Origin: Didymodactylos carnosus
Taxonomy: Eukaryota > Rotifera > Eurotatoria > Philodinida > Philodinidae
Reading direction: 5' to 3'
DNA: 64,000 nt
Assembly: GCA_905250885.1 (NCBI GenBank)
Contig: CAJNOQ010000185.1
Location: forward strand, 1 to 64,000
Shown piece after piece: positions 25,401 to 36,700 of this stretch. The notes under the pieces were generated by a model. The model was given only the letters and a program-made list of their open reading frames with translations, ran no database searches and was not told the DNA's origin. How positions within the stretch are numbered: position 1 is the first letter of the stretch; each line of letters begins with the position of its first letter. Position numbers and translations under genes: made by a program.

Positions 25401-25524
25401 CTGAAGGAGTATCAAAATTTCCTGCAGACAGTTTATTGTATACTTCTAACCAAATTGTATGACATCTTGTAAAGCACAAAATTGCAAATGTGTTCTTGCT
25501 CTCTGTAGATTTTTAGATAAGAAA
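22463..25524. other. intergenic, repeat-derived DNA upstream of MCM8
   Basis: Contains GC-richer hAT-like debris around 22590-22680 (GGTCCGGTTCGGGTCG) and 23230-23270 (CAGACCTGGCCAATGA), the hairpin at 23981-24154, and 24200-24950, where TTTGTCACAGCGTCA recurs (about 24690 and 24860). No gene is recognised. The MCM8 5' UTR may start in the last 100 bp: 25459 is an in-frame upstream ATG, but a TTTTTAG acceptor sits just before the preferred start. Confidence 0.45.
23981..24154. repeat. inverted-repeat hairpin element
   Basis: ATACTCCAGACCCTATCTCAGGTTCTAAATTTT at the left is repeated in inverted orientation at the right edge almost without change; weaker complementarity (ATGCTTT[TC]C) continues inward to a loop near 24060. 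Total length is 174 bp, typical of a small foldback or MITE. I could not identify a flanking duplication. Confidence 0.75.
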
Positions 25525-28500
25525 ATGTCTCCAAAAAAGAAATATCCGTATCGACGTTTTAATTATAAAAAGAAAAAGAATACAGATAATAACAATAACA
25601 GCAGTAACAACAATAATAATTCAAAAAATGATAAACGAGCATCATCATCATCAGTACAAACACATAATGTCAGTTCAATAGGCAAAGCAACGTCGATGAC
25701 CGTTCAATTGCCAATAAGTATGTTTGAAATATTTTTATAAAGTATAGTAGAAAAATTACAGAATACCAGTTTTGATTTATAAATTCAGTTGGATGAATAA
25801 ACTTTGGTCACAGTGATATTTCAACGGACTAAAGTTCTAGTTGGTTTTGTATATGTTTCAGCATCATTTATCGATGTTACTCAACAGCCAGCACGCTATC
25901 GTGGATGGTCGTTATATTTTTCCGATATCAGTTAGTAACTAAAACTATTATTATAGAATGTCATCATTATCGTGTTTTTAACTTGACAGATAAAGATGAT
26001 GATCCAACGTATCTGAGTGCTTGTAAACGTTTTGAAAATTATTTTAAACGATTACGTCAATTATTCAATTTTGTAAGCGAAAAAAGGTCTCGCTCTCTTT
26101 TCCCAAAAGAATGTTTATTTTTTTCAGAGAGAAATTGAACAACAACAATTTTTTACAGTCGATTATAAACAACTATTATTAGATCAAGGTTCGCATAAGA
26201 TTCTTGTATTTCTTAATTTGAAAAGAAAATTTTCTCATATTTTAGAATTTTTACCAAATGAATCGATGTGGGCCGATTTGTTTGTTGATGAAAATGAAAC
26301 ACTAATGCGTGTCATGGGTTTAGCAATGCATCAGGTTTGTAATCAAATTTTTAATCATGCTATTGCGTTGTTAATTGTTTATCATTTTGTTTAGTGTGTT
26401 ACTGATGAACGAGACGAAAGAGATCGACAAGGAGCTCTTGAAGCCAAATATCAAGCAATCCCACTAATCACAATACCGATTATTTATGCTCGTTTGATTA
26501 ATTATACACCTATTGTACATTTAAAAGATGTCAAAGCAAAATTTCATCGTACGTGGAAAGTACTTTTTGATAATTTACTTAAGATCGATCAAATTGATAC
26601 AACGCCTTCTAGATAGTTGTGCAAGAAGAAACTAGAGTATTTGAACTTTAAACTACTTTTTTCTGTTTAGAAAAATTTGTTTCCATCCAAGGAGTAGTTG
26701 TTCGTGTTGGTAATTGTCGACATTTATGTACTCGTATGGCATTTGAATGTGGCAAATGCCGACATGTATTTGTAAGTAGTTAAGTCATTTTACAAGTATA
26801 AATAAGAAAGACAGACAATTTTAGGGTGTCACATGTCCAGATGGAAAGTATACAGTTCCCGAGCGATGTCTAACTGTTGGTTGTACTAGTCAAGTATTTG
26901 AACCACAACGTTCCAGTCATTTAACAACAATTATTGATTGGCAAATAATAAGGTAGAGTTGTAATAACCATTTTCCCCTGTTTACTTTCTCCTTCTCTTT
27001 TTTTTTCTTTACTAAAATTATTGTTTTTTTAGAATTCAAGAAGTGGCATCTGAAGCAACACGAGAACCTGGCCGTATTCCTCGTACAATTGATTGTGAAT
27101 TAACAAATGATCTTGTTCATAGCGCTATTCCCGGTGATATTATTCAAGTACAAGGTGTCGTTAAATTAGCGGATGATGGTATCTATCATTAGAATAGAAA
27201 ATGTATCACTTTCTACTATGATAATACTTATAAATATCTCTCATTTAGATTCAGCACGTAAAAATACCGATCAATGTTTATTAACAGCTTACATTGATGT
27301 TAATTCTGTTGTTAATCAGCGGGCTGTTCAGAATATAAATGGATTTGATTCAAACTTGACACTCAATTTTACACTTATTGATTTGTATGCTGTCGAACAA
27401 ATACGTTGTCAACTAAATTTATATAAGTAAAGAACATAACGGATGAGCTTATCACATAGATTGTATTAGTACTTATTTTTCATTTTAGATTGCTCGTTCA
27501 ATCATTATGTCCTGGTATTTATGGTCATGAAATAGTCAAAGCTGGATTATTATTAGGATTATTTGGTGGAAGAACAAAATCAGATGACAGTTCGGTAAGA
27601 TGCTCAATGTATCGAAAAGAAAAGCAATGAATATTTTCCTTTTCAGGGTAAAATACCAATACGTGGTGATCCACATATACTGATTGTAGGTGATCCTGGA
27701 CTTGGTAAATCTCAATTGTTACATTCTTGTGTCAATGTTGCACCAAGAGGTAAATTTATATGACAAAGAGATTGATAAAGATTTGTTTCTCGTCTTTGTG
27801 TAGGTATTTATGTTTGTGGCACTAGCACAACAACAGCTGGTTTAACAATAACGTTACATAAAGACACTGGTGGTGATATGGTACTTGATGCTGGTGCATT
27901 AGTGTTAAGTCATCAAGGTTGTTGTTGTATCGATGAATTTGATAAAATGTCTACACAACAACAAGTTCTATTAGAAGTTATGGAACAACAGTGTGTTTCG
28001 ATAGCTAAAGCTGGTATCATAGCTAGGTGACGAAAGAAAAGTTTTCAGAAAAGTTCATTTTAATGAATTTTATTCTTGTTTCATAGTGTACCAGCACGAA
28101 CATGTGTTCTGGCTTGTGCGAATCCAGTAGGAGGACATTATGATAAATCTAAAACTGTTGCTGAAAATCTGAAGTACGGGAAAGTTTATGAAACGAATGA
28201 TTGATTTCTTTAAATAAGTTTTCTTTCTCTATTTTTTAGAATGAAAGGACCTATATTGAGTCGTTTTGATTTAGTATTTATACTAATTGATCGTCCAAAT
28301 GATGAATTGGATTTTCGTTTATCTGAACATGTTCTTGCAATGCATAATCGTTCAACATCTAATGTTTCAAGAACATCATCACAAATCTCGTGTCAAAAAC
28401 AATCGAAAGATTCAGGGACGCAACAAGATGCACCATTGATTGAACGATTACGATTGAAACAGGGCGAAACACTTGATTTTGTACCGCATATTTTACTACA

Positions 28501-29742
28501 AAAAGTAGAAACATGTTTCAACGATTTCTTAATGTTAAATATATAAGTTACTTTTGTTTTTTTAGTACATTGCTTACGCAAGACGTTATGTTCATCCGAA
28601 ACTTTTACCAGAAGCAATAGCAGTATTAAAAACGTTCTATTTGGAGTTACGAAGTGCACATCAACATGAGGGCACAACACCGATTACACTTCGACAATTA
28701 GAATCATTAATTCGATTAACCGAAGTAAGTGATATTCATAATTGATACATTTTCAGTGGTTTTTTGAAGTAGAAAATTTATCAATCGCACCCTGTTCCGT
28801 CGGTATATACCGATGATAAATAAAAACATAGGTTATCAACTAGGCTGAATCTCGTAGCAACTTTTGTTTCTCGAAAAAAATTCAAAGACCTAGTGAAAAC
28901 TTATACTACTATAGAAAACTTATACCCCCACGAATATACTTTGAACTGTCTAAGTTCGGCGATCTTTTTTGCTTGTTGTCACACAAACACAGCAGAAAAA
29001 ACGCGATTAATCACAATTTTACGTCAAAATCGACAAAAGTGAGGCGATTTTGATGCCATGAGATACTTGTACATGTGAGTAGCGGGCATACGCACAATTA
29101 TATTCGTAAAAGCTGGAAATGATGGAAAAAAATTTATTAGTTCAACATTAGTCCCTGCTGTTATTTTCGGTATCTGTTATTTATGTATTTGAATAGGCCC
29201 GTGCAAAACTTGAATTACGAGATAAATGTACAGAATTAGATGCAAAAGAAGTTGTTCAGATAATGAAAGCTAGGTACGATCTCTCAATTATGTTATGAGC
29301 TCTCCATTTGGTCATAAGGTACTTCTATTTTAGTATGTTCGATACATATTCAGATGAAAATGGCTGTTTAGATTTTTCTCGCTTACAACACGGTAGTGGG
29401 ATGAGTAAAGCATCTCAAGTAAGTGAACCCTATTTTATTCTCATAAAACTGAAAATAATTATCACAATGCATTATTTTAAGGTAAAAAAGTTTGCTTATG
29501 CTGTTCAACGTGTAGCAGAAATGAGAAAAGATCCCATGTTCACTGTTGCTCAACTGAAACAAATTGCTTCGGTGTGTTGCATACAAATAGTCTTTTATAT
29601 TTGAATTTATTATTATTATTTATTTTGTTAGGATGCCAAAATCAATATCGAAAAATTTGATGATATAATTACAAAATTGAATGATAATGGATATTTATTG
29701 AAAAAAGGCTTAGGGACTTACAAGTTTCAAATTATTGACTAA
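25525..29742 (+). CDS. MCM8: MCM8, AAA+ DNA helicase of recombination repair
   Basis: MCM8 pairs with MCM9 to unwind DNA during homologous-recombination repair and break-induced synthesis. Twenty exons: 25525-25717, 25862-25930, 25990-26072, 26128-26188, 26246-26334, 26395-26548, 26671-26771, 26825-26952, 27033-27178, 27249-27426, 27489-27594, 27647-27749, 27804-28026, 28087-28173, 28240-28504, 28566-28724, 29197-29273, 29334-29418, 29482-29571, 29632-29742; all phases close, 835 aa, close to human MCM8 (840). Visible parts: RGWSLYFSD near the N-terminus; OB-fold with a zinc site (CGKC...C...C); Walker [11 protein letters not shown]; Walker B CIDEFDKM; sensor-1 [13 protein letters not shown]; arginine finger SRFD; C-terminal winged helix ending [18 protein letters not shown] and the C-terminal block set MCM8 apart from MCM2-7 and MCM9. 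Start 25525 is preferred over 25459 because an acceptor-like TTTTTAG lies between them. No inactivating change was seen. Confidence 0.96.
28725..29196 (+). other. long MCM8 intron 16
   Basis: At 472 bp this intron is several times longer than the other MCM8 introns (about 40-145 bp). Its middle is richer in GC and contains the short palindrome TCGGTATATACCGA near 28799. It is probably a decayed insertion, but no ends were resolved. Confidence 0.4.
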
Positions 29743-30029
29743 AATATTACTATTGTTTTCTCTTTTTATACGTAAATTAAACCAGACATATTTTTCTATA
29801 TGATTTTTTATATTATTATCTAATTCGATTGTCAGATAATCTTCATTGTGATATTTTTTGATTAACTAAATATATCTTAGATATTTCTTTTATTTCGAAG
29901 TTTTTGGACAGTTTATTCAACATAAAACGTAGAATGACGTCTATTAAATAGTCGTTTTGTGGTGACGACGAATATAGTGTAAAATTGACAATCAAATATC
30001 GTAGATAAAGAAATATTTGGTAACCGTTA

Positions 30030-30560
30030 ATGTGTGATCGGCGGTTGGAGATACATCATACGCGATGTAGAGTTGATAATCCCCAACTAAATGACTATCT
30101 CTTTACTAGAATTGGATTAGAAAAGTCACCGGCGTGTGCATGTGGCTTTAACAGAGAGACTACTAAACGTTTTTTCATGAACTGTGCTCTTTATGATAAG
30201 TCTCGTAACTTTATGTTTGAGCAACTGCGTATTGTCCTTAAAGATAATCACATTACGTTGGAGCACATACTTTTGAAACATGAATCTATCCCAGCACTGC
30301 TTAAGCAGAACCTGATAGGAGTGTATACAGCCATCCTCCAATTCATTGATACCACCGGAAGATTCAATCAGTCATGATGTACTAAACCTTCATCGGCAGG
30401 ATGTCACATGGCTAGAGTGGATTTCATAAGTCGATTCCAAATTCTCTCTCTATCTTCACCAACACTAGTATAATCTCTCTTCTCTATATACTCATTTTAT
30501 TCTAATGTGTTCATGTAGAATCCAGCATACAATGGGATATTCCGAATTGCCGTATAAGTG
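30030..30560 (+). mobile_element. LINE (non-LTR retrotransposon) 3' fragment
   Basis: The frame 30030-30377 encodes the C-terminal end of a LINE ORF2: LEIHHTRCRVD, then a cysteine motif CACGFNRET...C, then a helical tail. The same arrangement (LEIHHTRCRLD, CNCGTDKET) occurs in the longer LINE at 59230-60930, so the two belong to one family but differ at many positions. Everything upstream of the terminal domain is missing, as expected from 5'-truncated insertion. The 3' UTR shares TGTCACATGG...GGAG with the other copy. The 3' boundary is approximate. Confidence 0.75.
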
Positions 30561-32031
30561 TTTTTCTCTGGTTGTTATATTTTGATATTTATTATTCAAT
30601 TTGATATTTTATAAATTGATGCTAGACCATCTTCAGAGATTGTATCTATTTTAGCTTGGTCAATGACTTGAATTTGTTTTATCATCATGGCTTCTCTTTC
30701 GTCACTCGAAGTTTACAAAAATGAGAAAAAAAAGTTCATTGTCGAGTAAGAGAGATAAGGATAGAACAGAAAGAAGCAAAGCACAAAAGAACATTACACA
30801 GTTAATGGAATCAAATGCTTGAGATTCACTTTAACTTCTTGTTTCATTGCGGAAACTGTTTTTCATATTGAAAGGTCGCTTATTTTCCATTTCTTGAGGA
30901 CACTTTGAACTATCTATTCGAACTTACTTTATCGAATAGTGAAAATTGCAAGCCTCTAGCGTTTTGTATTCAAGAGTTATTCGGAAAACACTCACCGGCA
31001 TTGCCTTTTGACGACAATAGTAATAAGGTTATCTTTCGAGTCAGATCTTATCCTGTAGTTGTTGCTACTTGTTTCAGTCTGAGAAACTCTTCAGTATTTT
31101 TCTGCTGTGAATACCATTTCTAATTCTTGATGAAAATTCTTACTGAGAACAAAAATCTCACTTTACCTTTCACTTTGCTCTTGAGAATTTCTATCATCTT
31201 TTTTCCTTTTCTGTTTCACGTAGCGACCTGTCATTATGCAATACATGCAGTTATTCACGCTTAAGTGGGAGTTAAGTGATCGTACGATCACTCGTAATTG
31301 TCAAAAAACGGGTGAAGTTTAAAAAAGATTTTTGAAACCTTTCAACAAATCTAAAGTCTTATATTGTCATCGAAGTTATTTCCGAGATTGGAAGCTTTTG
31401 ACAAAATTACAATGTTTATTTTAATTTTTTAATATTTAATATTTTTTTAATACAATTTTATATGCAAAAAAAACTTTCATTCTTATCGCACCATGACTTA
31501 TGCCATCCTTTGTATTTTTGCAGTTTGATTACATCCTGAAGTAAATAACAGATATTCTTAATCAATATTAAATATGATAATGAAAAGATTTGTTTTTTAT
31601 GACGGCATTACACAGATGTATGTTGAGTAACGTTTTCACGCAGCTATGTATATTCATTTTTTAAAAGACATCTAAATGAAACGGAGGGGGGGGCTCAGCT
31701 AAAACTGGACAAAAGCGAGGAAGTCATAAACACCATTTTTTATATTTTTGTAGTTTATTGACCATCAGTACTCAATTTGTTTGTGTATTTATTTGTTATT
31801 TTTTTCTCGTTCTGAAGTTCTTATCTTGTTTTTTATACGTTCTTTTATTGAATCACTGGTTTGGCACAAGCCTCCGCGTTATCAGTCGAGAACCCTTTCA
31901 TGATCTCTCACTTTTCGTGAATTCTTCATTATGCACATTTTAGTTTCTGCGACATATTAACTCTTTTTCTCTCACAAGAATAAACTGCTTTTATTGAATA
32001 TGACTGTGTACAATAGATCTGTGACAGTTCT

Positions 32032-32415
32032 CGGTTTCCGTTCTTTGAATGAGAACTGTTTTTTCAACTTTCGCTCCTGAACTAGGAACGGACCAACAGT
32101 TCATATTCACAGGAACGACTCACTTAGTCTAGTTTCTTCCAGGAGGAACTACAGTTATTTTTGAGCGAGAAACTGTTAACACTCGTTCTTAGTGCTCTGT
32201 TAATTTGCTCGATTTTTCAAAAATATTCGCTATATGAATACATAATAAATTAAGAGAGAACACTAAGAATGAACATTAACAGTTCCTCGCTCAAAAACAA
32301 CTGTAGTGCCTTCTGGAAGAAATTAGAATATGTGAATCGTTCCTATGAATTTGAACTGTTGGTCCGTTCCTAGTTCAGAAACGAAAACTGTTTTTCAATT
32401 GAAAAGTAACGGGTA
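32032..32415. repeat. foldback element with about 150-bp arms
   Basis: The left arm (about 32032-32203) and right arm (about 32256-32415) are inverted copies; both contain GAACTAGGAACGGACCAACAGTTC, and mismatches occur throughout. The spacer is about 50 bp. There is no coding sequence. The right arm touches the next element at 32412, so one may have inserted beside or into the other. Confidence 0.75.
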
Positions 32416-33318
32416 GTCCAGAAATAATGAGTCCCTCAGTATTTTGACTATAACGTTCCGCCTTTTATTTTAGAAACGTCATTTTTCTTTTAAAAGATGC
32501 GCCATTTGATTCTTTAAAAAACACATATTGAGCATTATTTTTTTTATACTTTAACAAATAAAAAAATAGGGAGAAAATACTGCGAAGCTTCAATTTCGAT
32601 TACTTTCCAACCAAAACAACAATGCAGAATAAATTTATTTTGAGCACGATGCTATACATTAGAGTAACATCAAAGGATATGCTCTTGTGCTCCAAAGTAT
32701 GGTCTTTCTTTCGAATATCATAGATTCGTTGTAAATGTATTTTCTTACTCAAAAAGCGATTTTATTAAAATTTATCGGAACGAGGTAAAAGTTGACTTTT
32801 TCGATTCCACAAAGCAAAAGAAATGACACTATTGAACTTTTTTTGTTCAGAAGTAATAGAAGAGTTATTCTACTTTAAGATAAAACAACTCCGACATCAA
32901 AATGTTTGATTTTAGCTGAGCTATAAAAAATTTCCAAGTGGTCCAGAACTGCAATTGAAATGATAAATTGTAGAAAAATCGAAAAATCGAATTCTTTCTC
33001 AACCGCTTGTAATTACGAAGAGTTTTAAATTTAATTAGTTGATACAACTTTTGACAAGTTTGGTACTATATAATCTTTTATATCGTAGGATTAAAGGGAG
33101 TACATTGAATTGAGTAATAGTGGGTTTCTTTTTCGGTTGGAAAGTAATAGAGATTAAAGCTTCGCAGTATTTTCTCCATATTTTTAAATAATGTTCAGTA
33201 TGTGTTTTTTAAAGAATCAAATGGCGCATATTTCAAAAGAAAAATTAAGTTTCTAAAATAAAAGGCTGAAACGTTATAGTCACAATACTAAGAGGCTCAT
33301 TATTGCTGGATTATTCTC
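32412..33318. mobile_element. DNA transposon remnant with about 200-bp terminal inverted repeats
   Basis: The left end CCAGAAATAATGAG and the inverted right end CCAGCAATAATGAG start long terminal repeats (about 32415-32627 and 33128-33312) sharing ATTTGATTCTTTAAAAAACACATA and ACTGCGAAGCTT, with small differences. About 500 bp lies between, with no recognisable transposase. Long inverted repeats with AATAATGAG-type ends suggest a mariner-like or related class II element, but the superfamily cannot be fixed by eye. Confidence 0.7.
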
Positions 33319-33794
33319 GTTCGTTTTTGTTATCGAAGAATTTATATGGATTTATCTTACCATAATTTGCTGCCATTGAAAACAACAATATTTAACTTTG
33401 AAAAAACAACAATGTTCAACTTCGAAAAAACAACAACATTTAACTGCTTTAATGAAAAGCGTAGTGACTTCTCTAAATATAACAACGTTGCTCTTTCAAA
33501 AAAATCTCACAAAATTTTATAAGTACTATTACAATAAATCCTCCACTTACATCGCTTGTAGTGTATGTGTATATGAATTTTTTTGATTATATTTGTTTAT
33601 CTTCATGTAAATCAACAATTGTTTAAAAGAAAAAATTTCAACTTATTTTTTTTTGTGCGTAAACACAAAAACTTTCTTGTCTTTAATTCCATTTAAACTC
33701 GTGAAACCATATAATCAATCTTCGTGTGGGTTTAATTGACATTTTAAAAATCCATGATAAATAACGTCAAACGTTTCAGAATACGGATGAAAAT

Positions 33795-36700
33795 ATGTAT
33801 GCCAATACGGTCTATTGGGGTGAAAAATGGCACGGTTGTCTGATAGCGATTATAGCAACAGTAGAATTGATTTTAAGTTTCTGTATTCTTGGAATGGAAA
33901 TTGGAAATATTGGCGTTGATTTATATCGGAGTACTGTGTATACTGGTATTTGGGCCTTTCCGTTCCTTATAGGGACTGCAATATCGACGTTTACAACAGG
34001 TGAGAAAGAGATAAGAAGCGATATAGAAAAGAGTCATCTGAAGAAAAGAGTTTACAGGATTCAGTTCAGGATAAAAAATGTATGTATTAAGCAGTCTGAT
34101 ATGTAAGAATTTACTTTCCATTGATTTGGAAAAGGTATACAATTCAATTAAGTAGCCAGTTGACTAATGATTGTTCTTCCTAAAGTTTTACGTTTTTCTA
34201 ATTTCCAATATTTTTGTAGAAGATTCATCTGGTAAATGTGTATGATCATCACGTAAGACAACCGATAAATCTCTGGATAAGTTGTTATTGTTGCTTTACA
34301 TTGTACACGTATCCAATATTCTGAATTTTGATTTTTACATTTAAGACAATATTGATAGCCAAGATGATTTAGTTTTCTTTTACCATGAGTAGATTCAACG
34401 AATTTAGCAGACATTTTGGAATATAACTGTGAGCTAAGTGCAGTACCTTTATATAAGTTATAACAAACATCCTCACCCAAATAACTACTTAAATTTACTC
34501 AAACATACTCCGATTCCCTTTTGGAAGAACAATCATTAGTCAACTGGCTACTTAATTGAACTGTATACCTTTTCCAAATCAATGGAAAGTAAATCCTTAT
34601 ATATCAGACTGCTTAATACATACATTTTTTATCTAATAAGGTCGAATGGCTTTATCTTATTAGGATCGCTTTATACACTTATTAAAGGGAAGCATTGATA
34701 CCACCCCACAGCCAAGGATTTTGGGTATAGGCTTAAATGCTCCCAATTTTGCTTCGCTACTAAAACAGAAGAAAGATCTCAGGAAAGCATAAGTCCAGAG
34801 CAAGCTGATGAAGGAAAATCGGAAGCGTGAACGAGGCTATGCATTTCCTGCTTAAGCTATCCTTTGAATCTATGGAAACCATCAGTGCGTCTGTCAAGAC
34901 ATCTAAGCATCTCTTCTAGATCTTATCTTTATATTATCAGTTTTAGTGAGCTCTTGTAAAAACTAGAGATCTTCTATATAACGGGTGTTGTAAAAATTCC
35001 TGGAAAAATGTCCCTTCATTTATCTTCTGCTAAAACACGTTTTGAAAAAATGAAAAATTCAGAATCTACATTTCAAGAGCTTTCTAACTGTATGTTTAAA
35101 AATATTTCTATCACTTGTGACCTTCGAGCAGTAAGCGTGTCTTTGATTGACATAAAAAACTAGTCCGCAAAAAACGGATGCTGCAAAAGTTCTTGTACAA
35201 ATATCATTTCATTTTTCTTGTGCTAAAAATATTTTAGAAAAAAATAACAAGTTCTTCGAAATCTACATTTGAAGAACTTTCTCAGCTACTGTTCGAAAAC
35301 TTTTTGCGTTTCTGATCTACGAAAACAAAGTGAATCTTTCAAACGTTTGGTCTAGTAAGAGAAATATATGGAATTTTTCCAAGTCTAAAATTCAATGCCG
35401 TTGAGTAGAATTATTTTAACAATGTAAGCTATTAGAGCAGACTTTTCTCTGCAAAACGACGTGCTCAGATAGGACAAAAGATTTAGAAGTTATCGTTATT
35501 TTGCGAACACTAGTTTCTATGTCAGAAAAAATACGATTTTTCAAAAACGATGACTTTGCATAACTTAAAAGGATGCTCAGTTTTCAATACGCAAAATAAT
35601 TCCAGAGAGTCTATTTTGTAGAGAAAAGTCTACTCTGTAATCTCTTATGGAAACCATAGTTTGATCTCTCATCTTAATGCTGTTACTGTTGAAGTCAAAA
35701 AGATATACAAGTTTCTTTTCTTTACAGACTACATATTGGTGTCCTTCAAAGATGCACTTACTGCTCAAAGGTCACAAGTGATAGAAATTTTTTGAACATA
35801 CAGTTAAAAAGCTCTTGAAATGTAGTATTTTTCATTTTTCCAAAACATGTTTTAGCAGAAGAAAAATGAAGAGACATTTTTTCAGGAATTTTTGCAACAC
35901 CAGTTAGTATTAGGTTGAATAATGATCCCAAGCAAGTTTCGCAGTGCAGAACTCTTGGATTATTCAATGCAGCTTTAGGATTTTAGGATTACACCCTATT
36001 TTTTCCTTTGGAATTACATACTTTTCCAAATAAATAACTTAAAGAATAACCGCCACTTTCTTAGTTTTTGGAATCCAAAGGGCACAGTGTGCATTTTTCC
36101 ATAGGCCAGGCGGTCATTTGCTATAGAAGCAATCCGAAAGCCTACAAACACTTTTTTCATAGGTTTTCAGATATTTTCTTTCAAATGGTATACTTTACAA
36201 AGTTCAAAGAGATTTTCATCCGAGTTCTCCAGAGACCCGGTCTCCAGAAAACGTACACATAAGTATCCTGGAACGTTATAAAGCACATCATTGGAAAGAG
36301 CATATCTGAAAACCTATGAAAAAGTGTTTGCAGGCTTTCAGGTTGCTTCTATAGCAAATATCAAAATCCTTAGCCAAAATTGTCACGCTATGCTTCGACT
36401 TTAGCGTTTCGTTAGATTCAATAAATTTTTTTCTCAGTAAAACCTGCTAATCGCACATCATTTGAGGCAGTTTCTTGCGCTGATTCCAAATACGGCTTTT
36501 TATCGAATTTTGAATGATTCTAGCCTGAGAAAATTGAAATTACTGTAAAAACGGAGGGTTTTTTGGAAAACCTGCCATCCGATCCAGGAGCGTCGGCGCT
36601 GATTGGCGCTAACTGTGTAGACATATCATATATAGGACAACATTCCCTGAAAATATCATCAGGATTAGAACTTCGGTAAAGTTCGCGCACGCATTGTATC

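Larger units (their letters stand above)
29743..33779. other. transposon-rich intergenic region
   Basis: After the MCM8 3' UTR comes a LINE 3' fragment (30030-30560), about 1.4 kb of unassigned AT-rich DNA including a run of G at 31684-31691, then the two inverted-repeat elements at 32032-32415 and 32412-33318. 33319-33779 leads into the tetraspan gene and may hold its 5' UTR. Confidence 0.5.

Noticed and set aside
31684-31691. run of G residues as a quadruplex
   Set aside because: A single G tract without three partner tracts nearby; not enough for a quadruplex call.
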